Source: Heliocybe sulcata (Eukaryota; Basidiomycota; Agaricomycetes; Gloeophyllales; Gloeophyllaceae). From it: a stretch of DNA of 37,194 nt. Location: assembly GCA_004369045.1 (NCBI GenBank), contig ML213509.1, positions 1,339,444 through 1,376,637 on the forward strand. The letters run 5' to 3'. Positions 21,437-31,775 of the stretch are shown here, in pieces. Under the pieces are notes generated by a model that had not been told where the DNA came from, searched no databases, and saw nothing but the letters and a program-made list of their open reading frames with translations. The first letter of the stretch is position 1, and the number at the start of each line of letters is the position of its first letter. Made by a program: the position numbers and the translations under genes.

Positions 21437-21837
21437 GTCCAACGTTCAGACAACGATGTGGGGGTACTGGTGACAGATAGACCGCTCTTCTTGCTCTACC
21501 ATCGTATATAAATACCAAGTCCGTTCTGTCCTGATCAATCCGAAGATAAGCCGAGATATGCATTTGCTTTCCCCTGGAGTCAGGAGATACGGCACGTGGT
21601 GCCATTATACCTCCAAGATAACACCACGGCTCGCTCACAGGTTGCTGAAAATTAAATTTGAATAGCAGAGTTGAGGCTTTGGGGTGGTGGGCAAGGAGCC
21701 TGATACGGCCGACGCATCTCCGTATTCTCAGACACTCTTCAATGGTATGTTATCAAGACCAGCGTCGTTACTGGACGCAGATGGTAGATTCCTCCAGCAG
21801 GAGGTTCTGACATTTTATCTAATGTTACAGTACCACC
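21437..21837 (-). promoter_or_regulatory. promoter region of aldo-keto reductase copy 1
   Basis: 400 bp without a gene. On the minus strand a TATA-like element (TATTTATATA, plus-strand 21505-21514) lies about 70 bp upstream of the start codon at 21436. An E-box CACGTG at 21593-21598 sits inside the near-palindrome GGCACGTGGTGCC, 157 bp upstream. The leftmost part is the 3' flank of copy 2. Confidence 0.4.
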
Positions 21838-23173
21838 CTATGCATGGCCACGAATAGGCTTCGGCTCATATCTGCATACACCCCAGATACCGGAATGTCA
21901 GAGGCATGATGGATAGACAAAACGATAGGATAACGTACGGTTCTTCCAAGTACTCGATTTCCTTTGGCGTCAGCTCGACATCCTTTACGATCGCCTCGTC
22001 GAGCCTCTTGACAGAGCTGCACCCGACAATCGGGCTGGAGACCTTGGTCAGCGCCCACGCCAGAGCAACCTGACTCATCGTGCACCCCTTCTTCTGCGAC
22101 AGTTCCTCGACGCGCTTGATGATCAGCTCGTCGGACGGCCGGAGCTTGCGTTCGAGCGGGGTGCCTTTGGTCACTTCCTTTCTCGTCGTGGACGCCCCGA
22201 AAGGACGGGCAAGATCTCCCGCCGCAAGCGGTGCCCACGGGATGATACCGATGCCGTTGAAGTTGCAGTACTGGTGCATCTCTCGCTCCTGGGATAATAG
22301 ATTAGCGCTGGCGACACACCCTCGGCACAGGAATATGCACCTCTTCGCGGTACAGCAGCGAATACTCATCCTGCATACTGACGAACTTGGTCCAGCCCTT
22401 TTTCTCCGCCACCTCATTCATCATCGCGAACTGCCAGCACCTCATCGAACTCGCACCAATATATCTGACCTTGCCACTCTGGACCAAATCATGCAGGGCC
22501 TTCATCGTCTCCTCTACAGGGGCCTGGGGATCGAACCGGTGAATTTGCAGCAGGTCGATATAGGATGTCTGCAGACGCTCCAGGGAGGCGTTGACGGCGT
22601 TGAAGATCGCTGCGCGCGAGAGACCGCTTTGGTTCACGTATTCTTTTAGTTTGTCGAGCCCAGGCATGGCTGTAGTGCGGATGCCAGGTTCGGAAGCGAC
22701 AACACCCCAGCATTTCGTGGCAATGATAAGCTGGTCGCGCGGAATGTTGTACTATGGCATGCTTCTGTCAGTTTCCAACTCTGAAAAGTTAGGGCCCCTG
22801 CGCCTGCTCACCTGCTTGATGAAACTTCCGACAATCCGCTCTGACTCGCCGTTCGAGTAAATGTTGGCGGTGTCGATGGTCGTAACCCCGCGGTCCCATG
22901 CGGCTTTTAGCAAGGGGATTGCTTGGTCTTCATTAACGACCCAGGGCTTTCCATTTCGCGTACTGTTGAGCAACCGCTTCTCACTGAAAGAATCACATCC
23001 ACTCACTGACCACTTATCCGACCCGAAACTCATCGCACCCAACTAGCAGCATAAAAACCATCAGCTTGGGCAAGGGACACGATATTAATGAGAGCACTGA
23101 CGATGGGCACCGAGACTTTCAACCCCGACTTGCCTAACTGGCGGTATTCGACCGTGGTGCCTTCGACGTTCAT
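21838..23173 (-). CDS. aldo-keto reductase, tandem copy 2
   Basis: 345-aa paralogue of the gene at 20121. Exons on the minus strand: 23173-23102, 23042-23007, 22946-22812, 22751-22341, 22288-21939 and 21871-21838. Every exon has exactly the same length as in copy 1 (72, 36, 135, 411, 350 and 34 nt), while intron lengths differ slightly (52-67 nt). The tetrad is intact: [21 protein letters not shown]. Differences cluster outside the active site, for example [13 protein letters not shown] against [13 protein letters not shown]. This is a recent tandem duplication with both copies under coding constraint. A minus-strand TATA-like element (plus-strand 23220-23229) lies about 50 bp before the start. 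Confidence 0.92.
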
Positions 23174-23740
23174 GGCGGCGACGTTCCTCTGGGAGGTTTA
23201 CAGCCGGCCGCGTCGCTCTAATATATAAGTCCGTGGCCAGGTATGCCGAGCTGACGCGTCCCCGAACCACTTCACAGGTGAACGGCCCCAAAGATAAGAC
23301 AGGTGAAGTACTCGCGGCCTGGGTCCGGTTTCACAGTTTAAACGTCTATCAAATTATTACGGCATCGAGGAGTCGGAGGGGTGTGCATGCGACCATGTTT
23401 ATAGTTCAGAGCTATGTTATTCTTCTCCTATAGCTGCAAGAGTTTCAGTGGTAGCACGGCTGGTCAGCGCTCAGCACTCAGCGCTCAGCCACTGAATATT
23501 TGCTTACTGGCTGCCTCGTTGGGAGACGGGCGATTTACAGCATTAACTGTGAGAATCCACGAGAAAGAATCATTCCGCAAGTTAAGTTACTTCGCGCCTT
23601 CGACTTCGGATGTCACATGTCACGGATCTGCGCCGGACATCATGCGAAACTAACAACCCCATTTTCCCACGATTACTCTCCCTCTTACCATCTGATTCAG
23701 TCCTACTCCTAAACTTACTATTATTTACCCAGTTAGCAAG
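23174..23740. promoter_or_regulatory. divergent promoter region between aldo-keto reductase 2 and the TRIR-like gene
   Basis: 567 bp between two divergent start codons (23173 minus, 23741 plus). No gene is recognised. Near 23464-23490 a GCTCAGC/ACTCAGC unit is repeated in tandem three to four times. The final 100 nt before the plus-strand start are C/T-rich, as is usual for TATA-less fungal promoters. Confidence 0.4.
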
Positions 23741-24449
23741 ATGTCTGCTGCGTCGCCAGCTCTGTATGCCGGGCATGCCTATGCCTCTCGTTCGCCGGCA
23801 CCAGGGTACGGGCATACGCCCTCTCCAGCGCCAGGGTACGCCCACTCGCCGTCTCCAGCACCGCCTGCTCCAGGGGTGTCCAAGCCAAGTGCATCCAAAA
23901 CCAAACCGACGAACGTGTTTTCTAACGATGGCTCTTTTCTTGAGCGTTTCCAGCGAATAAAGAGGGTGAGCAGTGGTAGTGGTGGCGTCGTACAAGAGAG
24001 GTCTTATCATGCGGTTAGGAGGAGGAAGAGAAGAAGAAGCAGGAGGAGGCGTTTATGAGGTGAGGCTATTAATGTGGTGCTGCCTATTGCTGGCTCTAAA
24101 CTCTGCATATCTTTACAGGAAGCGTACCTTTGATGACCGATTTGTGAGTGTTCATACAGCGTCCATATGCGACCCTCCTGACAACGGAAATCCGTAGAGA
24201 AAGCGGGGCAAGCGTACAACACCTGAGCCTTCTGTTTCGCCCGAAAGTACTGTAGATGAGCCTGCAACTAAGAAGGCTAAGTCTGATCACATTTCTGACA
24301 AGCTAATCAGTGAGTTGCGATCATTTGCGTTGCTGCTCATTTTTGGCTAACGTGGCGTCGAATTCGAAGCTGATTATGAGCGACAAGTAAAGAGCTACGG
24401 TACCAGTCTCAAGGATACAGGGACTGGTGTTCGACCATTAGTGAAGTAG
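23741..24449 (+). CDS. TRIR (C19orf43)-like small nuclear protein
   Basis: 160 aa. Exons 23741-23965, 24019-24059, 24119-24143 (only 25 nt), 24198-24309 and 24370-24449; all junctions are in phase. Two hallmarks match the TRIR/C19orf43 family: NVFSNDGSFLERF at 58-70 and the C-terminal end DYERQVKSYGTSLKD...GTGVRPLVK (human TRIR ends TRPLVK). Between them are a charged helix (EEEEKKKQEEAFMRKRTF) and two basic nuclear-localisation-like clusters (RKRGKR; TKKAK). The N-terminus carries an imperfect repeat, PGYGHTPSPA / PGYAHSPSPA. Known: human TRIR is described as a telomerase-RNA-interacting exoribonuclease. Whether the fungal protein shares this is unknown. Confidence 0.8.
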
Positions 24450-24741
24450 TCAATGTATTCGTCGATATCGATTAATGTGAGCTTTCTTGATTTGAGTCTG
24501 GGCGGCTGCCGTATCTGTTCTGCGCTCACCTCCTAGACCTGCAATTTAGCTACTACAGAATACATAGTCTCCTCTTTCCGGACTGATTTTCGGTCCACTA
24601 ACATGTAATATATAGCCAAGCCATTGAATTATCATTATCCGGTCGAGAGAGAAACACCAGCCGATTCTTGACAAGAAATATCGTACATTAGTTGATTAGG
24701 AGGCTTCCTCTGCTTATCCGTGGGTTGTACACATCTCCCGT
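24450..24741. other. convergent 3' intergenic region
   Basis: About 290 bp, AT-rich, between the TRIR-like stop and the Bbc1-like stop, which face each other. It should hold both 3' untranslated regions and polyadenylation signals. No gene is seen. Confidence 0.5.
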
Positions 24742-27700
24742 CTATGAAGCTTCAAGAACTCGGTAGATCTATGAGGTGCCGTCAGTCATCATCATGCAAG
24801 CAAAGAATCGTCCGCCTGCGTACCTTGATCGTGCCGCTCTTGAGGTCGTCCAAACGGTAGCTCACTGCTTCTACAGTCTACGAACATGTCGAGTCAATGC
24901 ATGCGACCAGTCAGTCAAGAAAGTGCTAACCTGCTGGCCAACGTGCTGATTCGCCTGGAACACCCGCACCTTCGACTTCTTCGCCTCGAACTCAGTGACA
25001 ACACCCACAAGCAGCTCCTCCGTACCAACATTCTGGTGATACGTCTGCAGCCCCTTGTGTCCCTTCAGCTTCGCGTCCTCGGCCGTCAAGATATCACCCG
25101 GCATAATATCGCTGACACGCTTATGCACGGTTGAGCCAGTCTGGGAATACACCAGATACCCGTATGATGGGGGCGAAGGGGCAGAAGCGTTAGGCACCTC
25201 CCTTAATACTGCGTCTACGAATCCGGCGTAGGTGCCGTCGCCAATTAGTGATTTCTTCGACTTCTCGAAGAACGTCGTCGCTACTTCGCAGACTTGAATG
25301 CCGACTTTGCCCCAGATATTCATCAGCTCGTCCGGACGAATATCAACATCTGCTGTAGGCTTGGCAGAAGCAGGAGCATTGTGTGCTGCAGGCTCGGCCA
25401 GTGCAGACTTCGCAGGTGGGAGCGGCGGCGACGTCGGATACGTAGTGGAATCTTCTGAGAAGCCCGAGGCGGACAGATCGCTCGTAGCACCGAAGTCAAG
25501 AGTCGAGCTGGGAATAGCGGGAAGTTCCCATTGCGAGGACGTCATGCTATCAGACGGCTCAATGGCAGCTGGTGGTGGAGGAGGAGGAGGAGGTGGAACC
25601 GCAGGAGCTGTAGGAGCTGCCCGCGATGGAGGCGCTCTCGTAGGACGTGAGGGAGGAAGAGAAGGCACATCATTCTCCGGCTCAGCATCGGAATCGACCA
25701 TCACATATTCAGACTGCTGCGGAGGCGGCAAAGGAGGCCGGGATGGGGGCGGCGGATGCGGATGAGCAGTAACCGAAGAATGTGACGAGTCTGCTGTAGA
25801 GCGCCGACCTGGACCACCAGCTGGTATCCTAGGCACAGGTGGACGGTGTTCTACAGCTGGCGAAACAGGTCCAGCCGAAGGCGGACGGGGTGGGGCATGA
25901 GTTGGCCTATTGGCGCGAGACGGCACAGGGGGAGGAGGTGCCTCTTCTTCTACGTCCTCATATGTGACCTCCTCAAGCTCACTCTCCTCTGCCTCCACCT
26001 GGACGCCATCGTCCGTTTCTGACTCTGGTTCAATTTCCTTCGGCTCTGGTGGTGGTGGCGGTCTTGCAGGAGGAGCCGCTCGGTGAGGAGGAGGAGACCT
26101 GGTCTCTTCCCGCGCAGGCGGAGGGCGCGACGGCGGCGGCGGAGCAGCCCCAGGCATCATCCCGAAGCGCATACCACCCATATTGGCGAGTCGTGCAGCA
26201 ATTCTCTGCCTCCTGGCTTGCTCATCTTCTTCCTCTGCCCCTTCCTCTGCCTTTCCTTCCTCTGCAGGTACCTCCATCGGTTCAGTTTCAGCCTCGCCAG
26301 CATGCTCGGTAGGCTCATCTTCCTGAGGTCGAGCTGGAGGAGGCGGAGCTCTGACAGGAGGAGGAGCGCCGAACCGAATACCACCAAGTTTTGCCATGCG
26401 CTCGGCGATAGTGCGCCGGCGAGCTTGCTCAGGGTCCTCTTCTTGCTCTGCAGGTTGTGCGGCAGAATGCTCATCATGTAACTCACTAGGAGTCTCGGCC
26501 GGCGGTGAAGATAGACTTGTTAGAGGAGGTGGACCAGGGACTGGCCCGACACCAGGTATGCCGATCGGAGGCAAACCCGGAGACCTCTGCGGGCTATGGA
26601 ATTGCGGATCGATCGGATCTTCACGACCTTCGTCAGAATTAAGATGCGAGAGTCGCTCTGGATACTCACCCCCATCCGAATCATCCATCACCTCTCCTTC
26701 GGAATGGACATCAAGTACCAAAGGAGGAGGGACAGGCCTCTCCACAGGTGTCTGTGGAACAGCAGACACCGGCCTTGTGGATTTAGGAATAGCAGGCGGC
26801 GCCACTGGCGCCATAGGTGCCTCATCGTGAATCTCGTCCGACGCGAGCTCCGGGACAGGCGAGGTCTCCTCACGCGTGTCCCTTGGAGGCGGTGGTACAT
26901 GATGCACTGGACTGTATGGTGCTTGAGCCTGATCGCCATGTCCTGCCACCTCCGAATGATGACCTGGTTCATCTTCGTGCTCTGGTATAACATTAGGTCC
27001 TTGGTATTCCTCTTGTTCTTCTTCCAGGTCTTCCTCCGGTTTCAACGGGGGCGGCGGAACACTACGACGAGGCAGCGGTGAATACACATCCTCCGCGGAC
27101 TCTGTGACCGGTTCAGTTGCCACCACAGATGGTGCCCGAGGAGGAGGTGCCGATCTCCTTACAGACTCAGCTGGAGAAATAGGACTCTCCGTTGACGTCT
27201 CTAAAGTAGTCTCTTGTTGCACAATGACAGGCCGCGTAGACAAATTTGGCATGGGCGGAGATCCTGTTTCCGCAGGTGGCGTGACAGGAATAGGTGTTGT
27301 TCCAGAGACAGGCGCGACTTCGTCTTCGGTTTCGTCCTCAGGCTCATGTAACGCCCTTGCCTCATCCTCATATTTGGCTGACTCTTGATGCTCAACTTCC
27401 CCCTCCACCTCAAAGGGAGACTCAGGCCGTCTCAAGCGACCGCCCACATCTGGTGCAGGCACGGCGCTCTCAGGCTCCTCCGCTTCCTCAAATTCAGTCC
27501 CCTCTTGCTCCTCTTGCACCGGAGGCTGAGATGAGACCGACACTTCTCGACGGGTCCATTCTGCATCAATAAAGTCGTTAATCAATATCCATTCTTACAA
27601 CACAACGTTACATAAAACAAAGAGGAAACATTAATTACCATCCTCAGATTGCCTTCTCCTTGGCTCCCCAATCGACTTGACAGACCCCACACTCGTCCTC

Positions 27701-29816
27701 CTCTGCGGTACCTCCGGTCTTGGCGACGTAGGGACTGGAGGCGCACCCTCGACAACGTCCTCGCTGACAGATCCGCGACTCGATTTCCTTTGCGCAAGCC
27801 GCGGCCTAGAGGATGCAGGAACAGGAGGTGGGCCCTGCCCGATGTCTCCACCGACGGAGCCAACACTCGACTTCCTCCGTGCAGGCTGGGGCCTTGGGGA
27901 TGCAGGAACGGGCGGTGGGCTCATGGAGACATCCATGCTGCTCTTTCTCGAGGTGGCACCCGCGCTCGGACGACGGCCTATTCCGACTGAGTCGACACTG
28001 GTGCGGCGTTCCACCGAGGGCGAGGTTGGTGCAACTTGTGAGTCAGTGCTCTCCCTCCGCTCCAATGATGGTGACGAAGGAGCAGTAAAGCCGAGGCTCT
28101 GCTTGCGCGCCGGCTCAGGTCGATCTGTCGAGGGAGTACCCGGAGGACGCGCAGCGAAGGGATTAACGCCTCCCATCTTCGCAAGACGCTCCGCCACACG
28201 CTTGCGACGCGCCTCCTCTTCCTCTTCCTCCTCTGGCTCTTCGTGTTTCTCCTCTTGCACTGGGGCTGCGACTTCAGCCTCGGGCTCGTGGTGAGTCTCG
28301 ACTGGTTCATCGGCAACAGGAGCTTCAGCCTCGAGAAGGGGCTCTTGCTCCTGGGAATGCCACTCTTCCGCCTCGAGAAGAGGCCCCTGTTCCTCGACTT
28401 GCTTCTCTTCAGCTGCCTTCTCTGCCTCAACTTCCTTGTGCAAATCTTCAATTTCAGTATCAGCATGGGAAGCACCCAGAGCAGACAAGTCCTCCTTCGG
28501 GGCCTGCTCCTCATCAGCCGCTTCCTCCTTGGCATCTGCTCCCGACTCCGGCACAGGGGTTCCAGCAGGAACCTCCTCCAAAGCCTGCTTAAGCTCAGCC
28601 GGGTCCTCAGCTTTCGCCTCCACTTCTGGCGCAGGTGTTTCCAGAGCAGGTGTTTCAGTGGGACTTTCCTTGATCGGTTCGTCCAGGATCGGCTGGGAGG
28701 ACTTCGCCGGCGCCTTCCTTCGAGGAGGGCCGGCACGCCTTGGGCCAGCGGGGACAGGCATGGATGAGGGAGAGCGTATGGAGGTTGCTGCTGAAGTAGT
28801 AGATGTTGAGTCCGGAGAGAGGAGCGAAGAGGCGGTGGAGTCGCTGGTCCTGAAATAACCTAGATGTGAAGAACATAAACATCATTATTTAATGAGCTTA
28901 TCCGTTGATACTGAAATGAATGGCTGACCTTCTTCCTCGGAGTCCTTGGACAGCTGTGGCCCCGGTACAGGTACATCTGAGACGATTGGTGATTTCACTG
29001 GCGGTTCTGGATCAAAGTGAGTAGGAGATCGGGAGGGCTAGGCTGCACTCTACCTTCAGGACCCGACTCGGCGAGTGGCTTGACTTCCTCCACCTTGGGT
29101 ATCTCGGCCATCTTGTCAGTCTCAACAGCTTCAGGCGGCGGCGCCTCCTTCTTCACGGGCGGTTTCTTCCCGTAACCAGGAACAGGAGGAGTCATTCCAA
29201 TCCTCGCACCACCGAGGCGCGCCATACGAGCAGCGATCTCCGCGCGGCGCTTCCGCTCCTCTTCCTCAGGGTCAGCCTCACCCTGTGCTTCCTCACCTTC
29301 AGGCGCGGGCTGCTCCTCGTTCTCAGCCTTCGGCGCTTCAGTATCGCTCCCAGCAGGAGGTGACTGCACATGTTCAGGTGCAGGCGTCGCGCCCTCCTCT
29401 TCGGGCAACGCAACCGGTGCTGGAGGGGGCTTCCACTTCGGCTTTTCTCCAGTAGGCTTCGGGGCAAGAGGAGGACTCGTCGGTCCAGCAGGTGCACCAA
29501 ACGCACCGCGGCCTTGCAGTGCGGCCATACGCTCCTTCAGGCTCCCGCCCTTTCCGATACTCTCTTTCGCATCAGCTGCAGACATCCCTCCGGCTCGAGC
29601 TCTCTCAACAGCGGCAGCAGATCCGGCATCGGTAGAGTTCCTCGAAGGCGAAGCAGGAGGTGACGCCGGCTTGGGTTTCCACTGCACATTGCCCGGCTTG
29701 GGGCGGGTAGGGGGTGGAGCAGGCGCAGGTGCTGCAGCGTTCTGCTGCTCGAAGGCTTTGATGCGGTCGCGCAGCGAGCCTGGCTTGGGTTTCGGCGGCG
29801 GTGCTTCGTCAGACAT
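24742..29816 (-). CDS. Bbc1/Aim3-like actin-patch protein
   Basis: 1590-aa scaffold. Minus-strand exons: 29816-29054, 29006-28929, 28859-27639, 27560-24931, 24877-24824 and 24768-24742. Phases close, and the last two exons are only 54 and 27 nt. Most of the chain is Pro/Glu/Ala-rich and disordered, with many PxxP and poly-Pro runs able to bind SH3 or profilin. The C-terminal 150-170 residues (from RPDELMNIWGKVGIQVCEVA to the end IYRVLEAS) form the globular Bbc1/Aim3 domain of cysteine-proteinase fold. Known: yeast Bbc1 restrains Las17/WASP at endocytic actin patches. No N-terminal SH3 domain is present here. Four internal motifs of the form RRxxIAxRMAxLGG occur, and two SL(R/K)(D/E)R(I/M) motifs lie at residues 14-20 and 92-98. 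Confidence 0.85.
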
Positions 29817-29996
29817 TGAGGAGATAGCCCGATCGTCGAGTGCGACGACGAGCGCGCGCTGTTGAGACAGACTCTAGACTCTGGGGCGCGTCAAGCCGGT
29901 TGCCGGCCGGGAAATGCCATTTAGGATAGAGGCCGGATTTGGCTGAGAACGGTGGCTATTCTTAGCTACAGTTTCTTCAGTCTCAAGACGCAGAAC
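29817..29996. promoter_or_regulatory. bidirectional promoter, Bbc1-like / EBP2
   Basis: Only 180 bp separate the divergent start codons (29816 minus, 29997 plus). The middle is GC-rich with repeated GCCGG (for example the CCGGTTGCCGGCCGGG stretch near 29895-29912). No TATA box is visible on either side. The two genes must share regulatory sequence. Confidence 0.6.
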
Positions 29997-31425
29997 ATGG
30001 TGTCCTCGAAAAAATCCAAGGTCAAGGCTCTCGATACTCGAAGGACGGATACTCCCAAATCCAAGAAGAAGGACAACGTTAAAAATGTCGTCGATTTGCC
30101 GGTAATGCCAGCAGTGGAGGGAGAGGATTGGGAGGACGAGAGCGAGGACAAGGAAGATGTTGATGAGGAGGGCATGGCTCGTCTTATGGAGGCACTAGGA
30201 GATGATGGCTTGGAGGAGTTTGATTTGGCGCAGCTGAAGCTCATGAGTGGGGTAGGAGACAGCGAAGAGGACGAGGACGGTTCAGGAAGTGAAGACGGCA
30301 GCGAGGCTAACGGGGAGGACGGGCGTTTGAGTGGCGCGAGTGAAGGCGAGGACGAGGATGAGGATGTGAGACAAGCCGAGCTTGGCGTAGAAGACGATGA
30401 CGGTGCAGATGAAGAAGTTGGCGAAGACGCGGAGGAGGAAGATGCGGTGCCTTTGGACGAAGTGGAATCAGTCGACGAAGACGCTGTTCCGCGACAAAAA
30501 ATTGAAGTCGACAACAAAGTGCGTGCTCTGTATAAATTCCTTTTCTTCTCATTTAACGTAGGATTAGATTGCACTTGAGCGCATTCGAGATACTATCAAG
30601 CTCGATCCGTCACTGTCATGGACGGAAACACTGTCAATATCATATCCCGAAAAGATTGAAGTAGACGTCGATGACGACCTCAATCGCGAACTGTCGTTGT
30701 ACGTATGTTCGGCAACTCATACTTCACATATTGCCGTAACATGACTATTGTGCAGCTACAAGCAAGCCCTCCATGCAGCCAATACGGCCCGCGCCCTCGC
30801 CTCGCAACATAACCTCCCTTTTACCCGCCCCTCCGACTATTTCGCCGAGATGGTGAAGTCCGACGCGCACATGGAGCGCATCCGACAGCGCCTCCTGAAT
30901 GAGAGTGCGACCATCAAGCGAGGGGAGGAGAAGCGACGCGAGCGGGAGGGCAAGAAGTTCGGCAAGCAGGTGCAGCTTGAGAAGATCAAGGAGCGCGAGC
31001 GGGGCAAGAAGGAGATGGAGGAGAGGTTGAAGGGGCTTAAACGGAGTAAGTGTTATATGAAATATATCCCTTTTAGCGTGAAAGCTGAGGGGAATGTTAA
31101 AGAACGGAAAGATGCCCTGGACCCTCAAGCCGATGGAGAGGACTTCGACGTTGCAGTGGAAGACGCGATCTCCGACCGTCCTCCAAAACGGTCAAAGGGC
31201 GCGTCGGGCCCAGGAAAGAAGATGGGCCGCGGAGCAAGGGACAATAAGTTCGGGTTCGGTGGCAAGGGCAAGCGGGCGAAGCAAAATACCAAGGCGTCGA
31301 CGGATGATTTCGGTGGAGGAAGTAGTAGAGGGAAAGGTCCCAGCGGGCGGGGAGGCAAGGGTGGGCCGAAGGGATCGAAGAGGCCGGGGAAAAGCAGGCG
31401 GATGGCTGCGCGGGGCAGGCATTAG
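29997..31425 (+). CDS. EBP2: rRNA-processing protein EBP2
   Basis: Nucleolar factor for 27S pre-rRNA processing and 60S assembly, 421 aa. Exons 29997-30518, 30568-30698, 30756-31045 and 31103-31425. The third intron (57 nt) is in frame without a stop, so a naive reading runs through it. The start is MVSSKKSKVK; the upstream in-frame codons lack an ATG. Residues 40-170 are strongly acidic (Asp/Glu-rich). The EBP2 core follows: ERIRDTIKLDPSLSWTETL, then ANTARALASQHNLPFTRPSD, YFAEMVKSDAHMERIRQRLL and a basic coiled coil (REREGKKFGKQVQ). The C-terminus is rich in Gly, Lys and Arg (GRGARDNKFGFGGKGKR) and ends RMAARGRH, typical of the family. This is a housekeeping single-copy gene. Confidence 0.95.
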
Positions 31426-31775
31426 GAGATGTACTCCTTCATTTTAGCATCTGTCTTTGACTCCTCCGTGATGCATTGATGCCTGTCTTCTGGATATCTA
31501 CGGTCGAGTCTATCCGGCCAAATATATGCTAGCTTTCCTAAGCTTAATGCCCCCTTACTTCGGTATCATATCCCTCATTAGTTTATACTAATGCCATATA
31601 TACAGGACCGTGTAGAGGAGATTATCATATTCATTGATCCGTCGATCTCATTCTCACGACTACAATCTATCGCCCTTGCCGGCCTTGCGCAATGCCCCCC
31701 GGCAGACAACCTCTATCTCTGCACTCTACCGTCAGTCCTAACTAGTCAGACTCTAGACTTGTTCAATCACGCTCA
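31426..31775. other. intergenic region before the F-box gene
   Basis: 350 bp with no recognisable gene. AT-rich motifs such as CCAAATATATG and GCCATATATACAGG are present, the latter about 180 bp before the F-box start, so it may be a TATA element. A C/T-rich leader precedes the start codon. Confidence 0.4.

Noticed and set aside
25298-27572. Long plus-strand frames opposite the Bbc1-like gene
   Set aside because: They are Gly/Arg-rich mirror images of Pro/Glu-rich codons on the minus strand, with no domains; the minus-strand gene explains them.
29966-30574. Serine-rich minus-strand frame of about 200 codons
   Set aside because: It is the antisense of the acidic EBP2 exon (GAx codons read as TCx) and has no independent support.
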